Of a stretch of 11,144 nt of DNA, positions 1 through 7,077 are shown piece by piece. The translations under genes and the position numbers were made by a program. Source of the DNA: Euryarchaeota archaeon UBA169 (GTDB taxonomy: Archaea; Thermoplasmatota; Poseidoniia; MGIII; CG-Epi1); NCBI GenBank assembly GCA_002497685.1, contig DAEH01000081.1, forward strand, positions 1 to 11,144, read 5' to 3'. Position 1 is the first letter of the stretch. Every line of letters starts with the position of its first letter. Below the pieces are notes generated by a model. That model was not told the origin of the DNA, did not search any database, and saw nothing but the letters and a program-made list of their open reading frames with translations.

Positions 1-311
1 TCAATATTGGTTCAATTGTAGGGTATCTTGGAATATCAAAAGGTTCCATTTATTCAAGTACAAAATGGGCCCTAAGAGGACTTAACGAGAGTTGGAGAGA
101 GGAATTATATTCTGACAATATCAAAGTTTGTTACATCGGACCTGGATTTGTACTTACTGAATTCAACGGAAGAAAAGAAGGTGGAACTCCGGAGGAACAG
201 GAATGGGCAATGGTGCCTGGAGACGTGGCTCACGCGGTCTACTGTGTAGCTACACAAGGTCCAAACAGTGATATCAAAGAGATATCAATTCAAGTTCTAG
301 ATCGAAGTTAG
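1..311 (+). CDS. Short-chain dehydrogenase/reductase (SDR), C-terminal part
   Basis: The frame is open from the window edge (first full codon at 3) to TAG at 309-311, giving about 102 residues of the C-terminal part of a classical SDR. Visible landmarks are NIGSIVGY, whose Ser is the catalytic serine, then YSSTK (the YxxxK catalytic pair) 13 residues later, which is the normal Ser-Tyr spacing of the family, and PGFVLTEF, the PGxxxT loop after strand 6. The N-terminal Rossmann half with the TGxxxGIG motif lies outside the window, so cofactor preference cannot be judged. SDRs carry out NAD(P)H-dependent oxidation or reduction of alcohols and ketones in the cytoplasm; the substrate is unknown. 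The end EISIQVLDRS is that of FabG/YdfG-like SDRs. The gene converges on the minus-strand membrane gene with only 13 nt between the stop codons. Family assignment is firm; the reaction is not. Confidence 0.9.
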   Translation, partial: NIGSIVGYLGISKGSIYSSTKWALRGLNESWREELYSDNIKVCYIGPGFVLTEFNGRKEGGTPEEQEWAMVPGDVAHAVYCVATQGPNSDIKEISIQVLDRS

Positions 312-324
312 TGGCCAGAAATTA

Positions 325-726
325 CTACTTGGTTAATTCTTGAAAGTTCCCATGAACTATTCCACTCAAGGCCGTCATTCCCCAGAAAAATAGAGGCGGA
401 ACGCTGGTGCCAAGTTCGAACGTAAATGTTTCACCTTCATAGTCAATCGTGTAACCTTGAACTGAGCATACAATAAACCAAACCCAAATTGGGCCAGCTA
501 TAACTGTTGCCAATCTTGCTTGCTGTTCACCTTCAGTGAAAAATGCTGCATACAGCATAGTGAAAGTTGTGAGTAAGAAAAAACCTGAAACGACAACTTG
601 AGTTTCATTGCCCATATCAAGTTCCAATAATACTCCAAGTACTGCATGTATTATTCCTGTAATAATCAACCAAATTTTGGGACTCAATATTGTTTTTACA
701 TCCATTGATCTTGCTTCCTTATCCAT
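325..726 (-). CDS. Four-helix membrane protein, unknown function (paralogue of its upstream neighbour)
   Basis: This is a 133-residue integral membrane protein with about four hydrophobic segments (residues about 16-35, 43-63, 72-90 and 107-125). I do not recognise a named family. It is the last gene of a three-gene minus-strand array, and its ATG lies 3 nt after the TGA of the 148-residue gene. The last helix carries VPP-x4-G-x4-SG, the same pattern as in the neighbour, and both proteins have a KTIL sequence just before the first helix, so the two are probably paralogues. The start is uncertain: Met8 (ATG at 705-703) has an AAGGA-like Shine-Dalgarno sequence upstream and may be the true start, giving 126 residues. 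There are no catalytic-looking motifs. Envelope or small-solute roles are possible, but nothing in the sequence selects one. Confidence 0.75.
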   Translation of the reverse strand: MDKEARSMDVKTILSPKIWLIITGIIHAVLGVLLELDMGNETQVVVSGFFLLTTFTMLYAAFFTEGEQQARLATVIAGPIWVWFIVCSVQGYTIDYEGETFTFELGTSVPPLFFWGMTALSGIVHGNFQELTK

Positions 727-729
727 TGC

Positions 730-1176
730 TCAATTATCTTTATGCTTGTAGCCTGAATAGATTACTATTCCTAATAAAATGAATGGTGGAACAATAAACC
801 CTGCTGTAGGACTAGAATAATCTGTAGAGTTTAAGAATATGAAAAATACAATGAAAAAGACCAGCATCAAACTACCTGAGTAAAATGCCATTACTGCCCT
901 ATTTTTCTCGTCTAAAACCAAGGCGGCAGTTATACACAATAACCCAATAGGTACAATGAAAAGACCCCATATTTTTTCATAAGTTTCAGCTATATTCATA
1001 GATTCTGAAGAAATACAGTCAACTGCAGCATCTGTTTTACATTCTTCACCCCAGCCACTCTCTGCCCACATTTCTGCATTCACATTATTCTCTATTCCGG
1101 CAAAGGCTGCAATACAACCAACTAAAATTAGTATGGTTTTTGGATCAAAACTCTTAAATTTTTCTACTATACTCAT
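730..1176 (-). CDS. Four-helix membrane protein with Cys-bearing loop, unknown function
   Basis: This is a 148-residue membrane protein with four predicted helices (residues about 13-28, 67-87, 93-115 and 124-142) and a hydrophilic loop of about 38 residues between helices 1 and 2 that holds Cys46 and Cys54. The large gene upstream has two cysteines similarly spaced (Cys39, Cys48) in the equivalent loop, so a disulfide outside the membrane is plausible. Helix 4 has VPP-x4-G-x4-SG, shared with the downstream 133-residue protein. Translation start: ATG at 1176-1174 is preceded by GGTGA (1184-1180), a match to the archaeal anti-Shine-Dalgarno sequence located just after the stop codon of the previous gene. 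The gap to that stop is 8 nt, so co-transcription and reinitiation are likely. The C-terminus ends in a short basic tail (KHKDN). Function unknown. Confidence 0.78.
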   Translation of the reverse strand: MSIVEKFKSFDPKTILILVGCIAAFAGIENNVNAEMWAESGWGEECKTDAAVDCISSESMNIAETYEKIWGLFIVPIGLLCITAALVLDEKNRAVMAFYSGSLMLVFFIVFFIFLNSTDYSSPTAGFIVPPFILLGIVIYSGYKHKDN

Positions 1177-1184
1177 AATTCACC

Positions 1185-2255
1185 TTATATTGGTTGTGTA
1201 ACGTAGTTTGCTATTAAAAGTAATACCACGAAACCTGCAGTTACTACAGGATACATCTTGTAAAAGAAATCATCACTGTTTGAGAAATCTTCGCCTCCAA
1301 AAGTCATTCCTTCTTCAACTCCTTCTTCTCTCATTTTATAGTAAGCAAAAATATTCAAAAGCATTACAAATGCACTAACGCCAATATTTGAACCACTTGT
1401 ACTAGTATCTACTTCCCATGTTCCTGCATTATCTCCCTCAGGAATTATTTGATCATTAACGGCTACATTTCCAATGATTACAGATAGTGCAAAGAATGTG
1501 ATTCCAAATAATAAAATGTGAGCGGCTGGCCAATTTCCTTTTGCTCCATTAGTCAATAAAATTAGACCCATGGAAACATAAGTAACAAAAAATGCAGCTA
1601 GAACTCGATATCCGATTGGTGTTGTTGCAATTGGGTCTGTCCAGTAAGTTCCTTCTTCGAAACCTGGAATTAAAGTTGAGCCACCAGCTCCTGCATATCC
1701 GTCTGCGAAAAAGAAATGATTTACTGTGTACAATGTACCGATAATTGAAGATATGATTACTGCGTATTTGGCTTCATTGTTCAATTTAATTCCCATATTG
1801 AAAGCCAGACCTTCATCAACTCCTTCATCTTTCAACATAACATAAGCTGCAGTGTACAATCCTAAAGCTGCGATTGTAGCATAAAGTGGATTGTTATTGG
1901 CAGCCTCATAATCTCCTTGAAATGGTGGAGCCAATACAATTGCCAAAGAAGTAAAACCTGCAATAGTTGGAATCATTATAGTCCATTTACCTCGAGCACC
2001 TTCATTTAAAATTAGAAGATTACCCATAATCACACCTGCCATTAGAGCGCCTGCAACATACAATGTGCCGGCCCCTCTTCCGTAGGATTCGTGATCCGAT
2101 GCTGCACCATTAGGTATTAGTGAGAAACAATCTCCATCACCGTTCACAACAGAACACGATGAAAAAAATATGAAGTTTATTGAGTACAATATTCCAATGA
2201 GAAAGGAAAGACACAAACAAACCTTAGCTGGCATAGACTTTATGGCGTCAAACAT
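1185..2255 (-). CDS. Nine-helix membrane protein with an internal tandem duplication, unknown function
   Basis: This is the promoter-proximal gene of the minus-strand membrane array. The longest frame starts at 2270 (361 residues), but a TATA-like box at 2290-2281 is centred only about 16 nt from that ATG, too close for a transcript to contain it. The next ATG (2255, Met6 of the long form, 356 residues) sits about 30 nt from the box and fits a nearly leaderless start, so I use it. Residue numbers here refer to the long form. Residues 14-159 and 167-324 are two copies of a four-helix unit: IGILYSINFIFF against IGTLYTVNHFFF, LNEGARGKW against LTNGAKGNW, and KDEGVDEGLAF against REEGVEEGMTF. A ninth helix (about 339-356) resembles the first helix of a further unit. 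Cys39 and Cys48 lie in the first outer loop. I do not recognise the family; transport or sensing would be guesses. Confidence 0.82.
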   Translation of the reverse strand: MFDAIKSMPAKVCLCLSFLIGILYSINFIFFSSCSVVNGDGDCFSLIPNGAASDHESYGRGAGTLYVAGALMAGVIMGNLLILNEGARGKWTIMIPTIAGFTSLAIVLAPPFQGDYEAANNNPLYATIAALGLYTAAYVMLKDEGVDEGLAFNMGIKLNNEAKYAVIISSIIGTLYTVNHFFFADGYAGAGGSTLIPGFEEGTYWTDPIATTPIGYRVLAAFFVTYVSMGLILLTNGAKGNWPAAHILLFGITFFALSVIIGNVAVNDQIIPEGDNAGTWEVDTSTSGSNIGVSAFVMLLNIFAYYKMREEGVEEGMTFGGEDFSNSDDFFYKMYPVVTAGFVVLLLIANYVTQPI

Positions 2256-2280
2256 GCTATTGCATTGCAAATGTGCGTAC

Positions 2281-2290
2281 TTAAATATAA
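2281..2290 (-). promoter_or_regulatory. TATA box of the minus-strand membrane array
   Basis: Read on the minus strand the sequence is TTATATTTAA. With the usual archaeal distance of about 26 nt from box centre to transcription start, the start would fall near 2260-2258, a few bases before the ATG at 2255. The 100-nt region 2256-2355 is the shared divergent region with the PKD gene; on the plus strand only a weak TTCTAATTA (2325-2333) lies at the proper distance from the GTG at 2356. Confidence 0.5.
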
Positions 2291-2355
2291 TGTACTAAGC
2301 TAAATACAGCATTAACAAGCAGAACTTCTAATTACCTCTGCCTGAATAAGTTACT

Positions 2356-3225
2356 GTGAAGAAAACATCATTAATGATTTTTGTAGCACTTTTGCTAGTC
2401 AGTGGAACTAGTGCTTATGCATATACAGAAGGTGCTTTTGATGAATTATTAAATTTAGATGATGATGAGATTGAAGAAATCGAAACTATAATTGAAGATC
2501 CTATTGTAGAGGAATCTGATTTGTCTGCATTAATCGCAGTTAACACGAACTTTGGAACAAATTTTTACTCCATGGAAGAAGTAGATGATGGAGATAATAA
2601 TGAAGTCAAAGAAACTGTCTGGGATAATTTTACTTTCCAGTTTGATGCTTACGGATCCTCTGGAAATATTGATAATTACACTTGGGATTTTGGAGATGGC
2701 AATGAATTGTATGGAATTGAAGGAAGTCATGCTTACGCATTACCTGGAACATACCAAGTCATATTGACTATAATATCGCCGAATGGAAACACTGCCTCAA
2801 ATCAAACTCAAATCTCAGTTGATTTTGATGGTTATGTCATTTCTGATAACATGGAATGTACTTGTGCACCTACTGCTAAAGTCACTCAAATTGACTTGAA
2901 AATTGAGGAAGACGTTAAAACTATTGTCGGAGAAACTAGTGTTACTCACGACGGAAATACCGAAGATTGTACACAACGAATAGCATTACAGCAATGTCAT
3001 TTGAGAGTAACCATACAAGAATATAGTGGAGAAACTATGGTTTCAGAAGAAATTATTTTTGATGAAACATTCTCAACCAATACAAAAACTGTTCCATTCT
3101 CTATCATTCCAAGTGGTAACGGAAATAATTATAAAATATTATTAGAAACAGATCAACTAAGAGATTGGCACAAACCAAACACTGAATGGTTTGCACAATA
3201 TCAATCTGGATCAATCATTCAATGA
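2356..3225 (+). CDS. Secreted PKD-domain protein with a Cys-containing C-terminal domain
   Basis: The product has 289 residues. The start is GTG at 2356, giving MKKTSL followed by a hydrophobic stretch and a likely signal-peptidase site after SAYA (about residue 22); starting at the later ATG (Met7) would lose the basic N-region. A strongly acidic segment follows (about 30-55). Residues about 90-155 are a PKD domain: WDFGDG at 110-115 and YALPGTYQVILTI at 127-139 are its hallmark strands. PKD domains are Ig-like folds of extracellular proteins, usually for adhesion or spacing. The C-terminal domain (about 157-289) is not recognised; it has Cys168, Cys170, Cys205 and Cys214, possibly two disulfides. 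No C-terminal anchor or lipobox cysteine is visible, but a single-helix protein is encoded directly downstream with an ATGA overlap and could supply one. No Shine-Dalgarno sequence precedes the GTG, so a leaderless or short-leader mRNA is likely. Confidence 0.85.
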   Translation: MKKTSLMIFVALLLVSGTSAYAYTEGAFDELLNLDDDEIEEIETIIEDPIVEESDLSALIAVNTNFGTNFYSMEEVDDGDNNEVKETVWDNFTFQFDAYGSSGNIDNYTWDFGDGNELYGIEGSHAYALPGTYQVILTIISPNGNTASNQTQISVDFDGYVISDNMECTCAPTAKVTQIDLKIEEDVKTIVGETSVTHDGNTEDCTQRIALQQCHLRVTIQEYSGETMVSEEIIFDETFSTNTKTVPFSIIPSGNGNNYKILLETDQLRDWHKPNTEWFAQYQSGSIIQ

Positions 3226-3347
3226 TTTTAGGACTTATTAGTGCTGCATTGGATGTTATTCTAGCATTTATTCCTAAAAAATTACTCCTTGTAATTATTA
3301 TTGCTTTAATTGCTGCAATATACTTTGGTTATGTTTACGAATTTTAA
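3222..3347 (+). CDS. 41-residue single-helix membrane protein, translationally coupled to the PKD gene
   Basis: ATG at 3222-3224 overlaps the TGA stop (3223-3225) of the PKD gene as ATGA, the classical arrangement for coupled translation and the same junction used by the thiolase/SDR pair in this window. The 41-residue product begins MILGLISAALDVILAF, has IPKK at about 17-20, then a continuous hydrophobic helix of about 18 residues (KLLLVIIIALIAAIYF), and ends YGYVYEF-like (actual end GYVYEF) at TAA 3345-3347. It could be a membrane anchor or partner of the secreted PKD protein; that is inference from position alone. The gene fills nearly all the space to the convergent valS stop, leaving 1 nt. 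T-rich sequence can yield hydrophobic reading frames by chance, so the overlap is the main support. Confidence 0.55.
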   Translation: MILGLISAALDVILAFIPKKLLLVIIIALIAAIYFGYVYEF

Positions 3348-3348
3348 T

Positions 3349-5820
3349 TTATTCTAATTTGTGCATTGAAACTAAAGCTTCTGAGATAACTGATAATTCT
3401 TCTGGAACTTTTTGACCTGATAGTGGAGCTGCGAGAGAGATTCCCTCATCCTTCTTAGCTTTCCAAATTACTGAATTAAATTCTACTAATGAATCAGTTA
3501 ATTTTGTCCACTCTTCTATTTCTGAAAGTGGCGAAACTGGGAATACGTCTATATCTACCGAAGATTTCTCATACAAAGTCGTAGATAAATGATGCGTAAA
3601 GAACGGACATACTGGAGACAATATTGATAATAAATCTCTAAAAATTCGGTGTAATGTCCAAGTTGCTGATTGATCGTCGTTGTATAATCGTGTTTTAGCC
3701 ATTTCTAACCAATGTGAAGCAAAAACTCCTGTGCTAAACGTTTTAATTCCTTGAGCTGCTGTATAGATATCTAATTCCGAATAACCTGTCTTGGCTTTTT
3801 CTAATAAGTCAGTAAACTCAGCTAAAATCCACTTATCTTCGTTTTCTAAATTATCAGGAACTTGATCTAAATTTCCGTTAAAATCAAATTGAGATGCAAA
3901 GCGACCTACATTGAAAATTTTAGTTAAAACTCCAAAATATCGTAATTCAATTTGTTCGGGATTAATTTGGAAGTCATCACCTACTTGTGCATCTGCAGCC
4001 TTCCAAAATCTAAAGCATTCTGAGCCAATTTTCTTAGCTTGCAGCGACACTTGCTTACCTTCAGGGCCTTTTATTTTCCATGAACCTGTGCGCCCGCCAA
4101 ATCCGCATTCTAAAACTGAACTAGCGTCAATTCCATTGCCTAAAGATTTAGACATTTTTCGACCCCAAGGATCCATACCAAGCCCATCAATCCAGACGTT
4201 AGCAAATCCTGGTTTATCCAAAAGTAATGTTGATTTCAAAAGCGTATAGTATAACCATGTTCGAACTATTTCTTTACCTTGTGGCCTAACTCCAGTAGGG
4301 AATGCACGCTCAAATAATTCAGGATTAGATAAATATCCTGAAACATATAAATTAGAATTTGAAGAGTCCATCCAAGTATCAAATACCTTCTCTTCACCTT
4401 CTAATGTCCCTAATTCAGATTTTAAATCTTCATATTTTCCCAACTCTTTACAAGTATCTCTATCTAAAACGATAGAATCTGAAGGTGGTGAATCCTTCCA
4501 AGGTTGAACATAAGTTCCATGTGGCGGAGTAACAACTTTCGTTCTATCTTCTGAATACCAAATTGGTATTTCTGTATGATACCAACGGCGGCGACTAACT
4601 GGCCAATCGATAGTTATATTTTCCATCCAATCTAGCAAAAACTGTTTGTTTCTACTAGGAACAAAATTAATTTCATTTGATAATTCTTTCATTCTTTCCT
4701 GGATATGAGTTTGTCGTACATACCACTCTTTGAGTAAGATAATTTCAATTGGGTTCTTACCACGTTCAGAAACTGGTATTTCCTGATCTCTTTCTACTAA
4801 ATTTTCTATTTTATCCTCTGATTCAAGAAATTCTATAGCTTTCTTTCTGGCCTCCAAAACAGACAAACCAGATAGAAAAGCTCCTAATTCTGTAATTTTT
4901 CCTTCTAAATCGATTGCCTGGAAAGGCGATAAACCCAATTCTCTGAAAACGGCTACATCATTCTGGTCTCCAAAAGAACAAACCATTAAAACTCCTGAAC
5001 CGAATTCCATGTTCACACTTGGATGTGCTTTTATTTCCACTGACTTTGAACGTCCTTCTGTTGGTAATGGTAAATCTAAACTTTTCCCAACTAAATGTTG
5101 ATATCGAGAATCATCAGGATGTACAAGAACTATTCCACATGCACAAATTAACTCAGGTCTTGTTGTTGAAATAATGACTGGGGCATGACTAGGATCGTCT
5201 GTAACTGCCCAACGGACATCTATAAGTTTAGTTTTCCGAGATAATCTTTCAACTTCAGCTTCTGCAATGGTTGTTCCTTCTACTGGATCGTATAAATTAG
5301 GCCTTAATTCTTCGACTATTGCTCCTTTTTTAAATAAATCAATGAATATAGATTGAGTGACTGAACGGTAATCTGGAGCATCTGTCAAATATTCTTGATC
5401 ATAAGCACAAGACAAACCTACTCTCTTTGCAATGTTACGCATTTCTTGTGTATATTTTTCTATTTCATTACGGCATAAATCAAGAAATTCAGCTCTATCA
5501 TATGTTTTCATTTTACGGCCGGTTTTTTTCTCAACTGTAAATTCAATATTAATTCCGTTCCTGTCTACTCCCCATGGAAAATACACTTCCTTACCTAGTA
5601 ATCTTTGACTTCTAGCTATTACATCAATCATCGAGTACTGAGCTACGGCTCCGATGTGCCAAGTTCCTGAAGGGTAAGGTGGCGGAGTATCAATAACAAA
5701 AATTTCTTTTTCGGACTTAGGATTAAAGGCATATCTCTCTTTGTTTGAGAAATGCTCCTCCTGGATTTTCTTTTCTAAATCAACGGTCCAGCGTTTCTCC
5801 TTGATTTTTGGTTTAGCCAT
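3349..5820 (-). CDS. valS: Valyl-tRNA synthetase
   Basis: The product is an 823-residue class Ia aminoacyl-tRNA synthetase that charges tRNA-Val with valine in the cytoplasm. Order of parts: a catalytic Rossmann half with IDTPPPYPSGTWHIGA (43-58, the HIGH region, here HIGA); TTIAEAEVE (183-191); the CP1 editing domain (about 195-340) with STTRPELICACGIVLVHPDD and GSGVLMVCSFGDQNDV, both typical of ValRS rather than IleRS; WPVSRRRWYHTEIPIWYS (406-423); DTWMDSSNSN (481-490); KMSKS at 555-559; then the helical anticodon-binding domain. No C-terminal coiled coil is present, as expected for archaeal ValRS. Oddities: the last His of HIGH is Ala; the Cys residues that usually follow IPxWY are absent; and about 24 extra residues (about 575-598) sit between KMSKS and the FRFW helix. 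The start is ATG 5820, with AGGA 5 nt upstream and AAGGAG farther away. The gene stands alone, divergent from the thiolase operon. Confidence 0.95.
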   Translation of the reverse strand: MAKPKIKEKRWTVDLEKKIQEEHFSNKERYAFNPKSEKEIFVIDTPPPYPSGTWHIGAVAQYSMIDVIARSQRLLGKEVYFPWGVDRNGINIEFTVEKKTGRKMKTYDRAEFLDLCRNEIEKYTQEMRNIAKRVGLSCAYDQEYLTDAPDYRSVTQSIFIDLFKKGAIVEELRPNLYDPVEGTTIAEAEVERLSRKTKLIDVRWAVTDDPSHAPVIISTTRPELICACGIVLVHPDDSRYQHLVGKSLDLPLPTEGRSKSVEIKAHPSVNMEFGSGVLMVCSFGDQNDVAVFRELGLSPFQAIDLEGKITELGAFLSGLSVLEARKKAIEFLESEDKIENLVERDQEIPVSERGKNPIEIILLKEWYVRQTHIQERMKELSNEINFVPSRNKQFLLDWMENITIDWPVSRRRWYHTEIPIWYSEDRTKVVTPPHGTYVQPWKDSPPSDSIVLDRDTCKELGKYEDLKSELGTLEGEEKVFDTWMDSSNSNLYVSGYLSNPELFERAFPTGVRPQGKEIVRTWLYYTLLKSTLLLDKPGFANVWIDGLGMDPWGRKMSKSLGNGIDASSVLECGFGGRTGSWKIKGPEGKQVSLQAKKIGSECFRFWKAADAQVGDDFQINPEQIELRYFGVLTKIFNVGRFASQFDFNGNLDQVPDNLENEDKWILAEFTDLLEKAKTGYSELDIYTAAQGIKTFSTGVFASHWLEMAKTRLYNDDQSATWTLHRIFRDLLSILSPVCPFFTHHLSTTLYEKSSVDIDVFPVSPLSEIEEWTKLTDSLVEFNSVIWKAKKDEGISLAAPLSGQKVPEELSVISEALVSMHKLE

Positions 5821-5891
5821 GTTTCCTGTATAAGCTCCTTAGTACGGCTTTTCTTAATACTTGCGAAGGCCTTTTACTAACCCCTTGACAC

Positions 5892-5904
5892 TGTAAATTT
5901 TACA
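5892..5904. promoter_or_regulatory. Perfect 13-bp palindrome abutting the thiolase start codon
   Basis: TGTAAATTTTACA is a perfect inverted repeat (two 6-bp arms around one T) that ends at the base before the thiolase ATG (5905). No Shine-Dalgarno sequence precedes this ATG, and a weak TATA-like TTTTACTAA (5872-5880) lies at the right distance for a leaderless transcript, so the palindrome would cover the region just before the transcription start. A repressor bound there would block initiation. The sequence is A+T rich, so chance occurrence is not negligible. Confidence 0.4.
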
Positions 5905-7077
5905 ATGCAGTATCCAAAGGATGTCGTAATCGTAGCAGGCGTGAGAACTGCTCATGGAAAATTCAAAGGTTCCCTTTTTCATACTTCAGCCGTTGATTTG
6001 GGTGCTCTTGCAATAAAAGAAACTCTAAAGCAAGTTGAGCTAGATGCTCGGCTTGTCGATGAAGTAATTATGGGGAATGTATTATCTGCAGGAATTGGAC
6101 AACATCCTGCAAGACAATCGGCCATCAAAGCTGGTGTTCCTGAGGAAGTACCTGCTCTTACTGTAAACAAAATGTGTGGTTCCAGTATGAAGGCAATAAT
6201 GCTGGCAGCTAATGCAATTAGAGCTGGAGAATCTGAAATACTAGTTGCGGGCGGAATGGAATCTATGTCACAATCGCCATTTACTGTTGCTAGGGCTGAT
6301 GACGGTAAAGTTAGTATGGAAAAACCTGTTGATAGTATGATGAATGATGGGCTTATTGATCCGTTTAATGGAATGGTAATGGCTCAAACTGGCAATCGTA
6401 TTGCAGAACAGTTTGGAATTTCTAGAGATGAAGCTGATTTATTTGCTATAGAATCTCATATTCGTGCACATCACGCCCACAAAAAAGGTAAATTCAACGA
6501 TTACCATGTAGCTGTAGAGCATGAAAATGGTATCTTGAAGACTGACGAGGGAATTAGACCAAATTCAAGCCTGGAAAGTCTATCTAAGTTAAAACCTGTC
6601 TTTGATGAGAACGGCATCGTTACGGCTGGGAATGCAAGTCAAATTTCAGATGGTGCTGCTGCTTGTTTAATTATGTCTAGAAAGAAAGCTGAAGAACTGG
6701 AATTGACTCCTTTAGCTACCATAACTGGATATTGTGCGACAGGAGTTGATCCTGCTGATGTTATGTCTGCTCCAATTCCTACTGTACAAAAATTATGGAA
6801 AATGAATAGTAGAGATGGAGAAAGTGATTATGATTTATATGAACATAATGAAGCATTTGCTTCAGCTTGCTTAGGTGTCATGCAGGGTTTAAATCTAAAA
6901 CATGAAAAATTAAATGTTAATGGAGGAGCCGTTGCTATGGGGCATCCATTAGGGGCATCTGGATGTCGAATTGTATTGGCCCTAATCCACGCACTCCGGC
7001 AAAATGGAGGAAAACGTGGATTTGCTACTGCTTGTTTAGGTGGCGGCATGGCTACAGCCATAGAAATTGAAATATGA
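5905..7077 (+). CDS. Acetyl-CoA C-acyltransferase (thiolase)
   Basis: The 390-residue protein has the usual length of a tetrameric cytosolic thiolase and is complete. Catalytic residues are all visible: the nucleophile Cys91 in NKMCGSSMKA, the NEAFA box at 315-319, His347 in GHPLGASG (346-353), and the second catalytic Cys377 in ACLGGGMATA. It also has GGMESMSQSPF (116-126) and GNASQISDGAAA (242-253). Family members either condense two acetyl-CoA to acetoacetyl-CoA or cleave 3-ketoacyl-CoA; the sequence read by eye does not decide between these. The ATGA overlap with a following NADPH-type reductase favours a synthetic acetoacetyl-CoA to 3-hydroxybutyryl-CoA route, although a role in fatty-acid or branched-chain degradation is equally open. 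The gene starts an operon read divergently from valS over an 84-nt gap. Confidence 0.93.
   Translation: MQYPKDVVIVAGVRTAHGKFKGSLFHTSAVDLGALAIKETLKQVELDARLVDEVIMGNVLSAGIGQHPARQSAIKAGVPEEVPALTVNKMCGSSMKAIMLAANAIRAGESEILVAGGMESMSQSPFTVARADDGKVSMEKPVDSMMNDGLIDPFNGMVMAQTGNRIAEQFGISRDEADLFAIESHIRAHHAHKKGKFNDYHVAVEHENGILKTDEGIRPNSSLESLSKLKPVFDENGIVTAGNASQISDGAAACLIMSRKKAEELELTPLATITGYCATGVDPADVMSAPIPTVQKLWKMNSRDGESDYDLYEHNEAFASACLGVMQGLNLKHEKLNVNGGAVAMGHPLGASGCRIVLALIHALRQNGGKRGFATACLGGGMATAIEIEI

Noticed and set aside
2530..2767. Short frames on both strands within the PKD gene
   Set aside because: They overlap the signal-bearing PKD gene, whose domain signature is unambiguous.
3911..4249. 112-codon plus-strand open frame inside valS
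   Set aside because: Its codons mirror valS on the opposite strand; the Pro/Ser-rich product looks like a shadow and has no start signal.
5979..6170. Minus-strand open frames inside the thiolase gene (also 6828-7061)
   Set aside because: They are antisense shadows of conserved thiolase codons, with Cys/Ala/Thr-rich products and no independent support.
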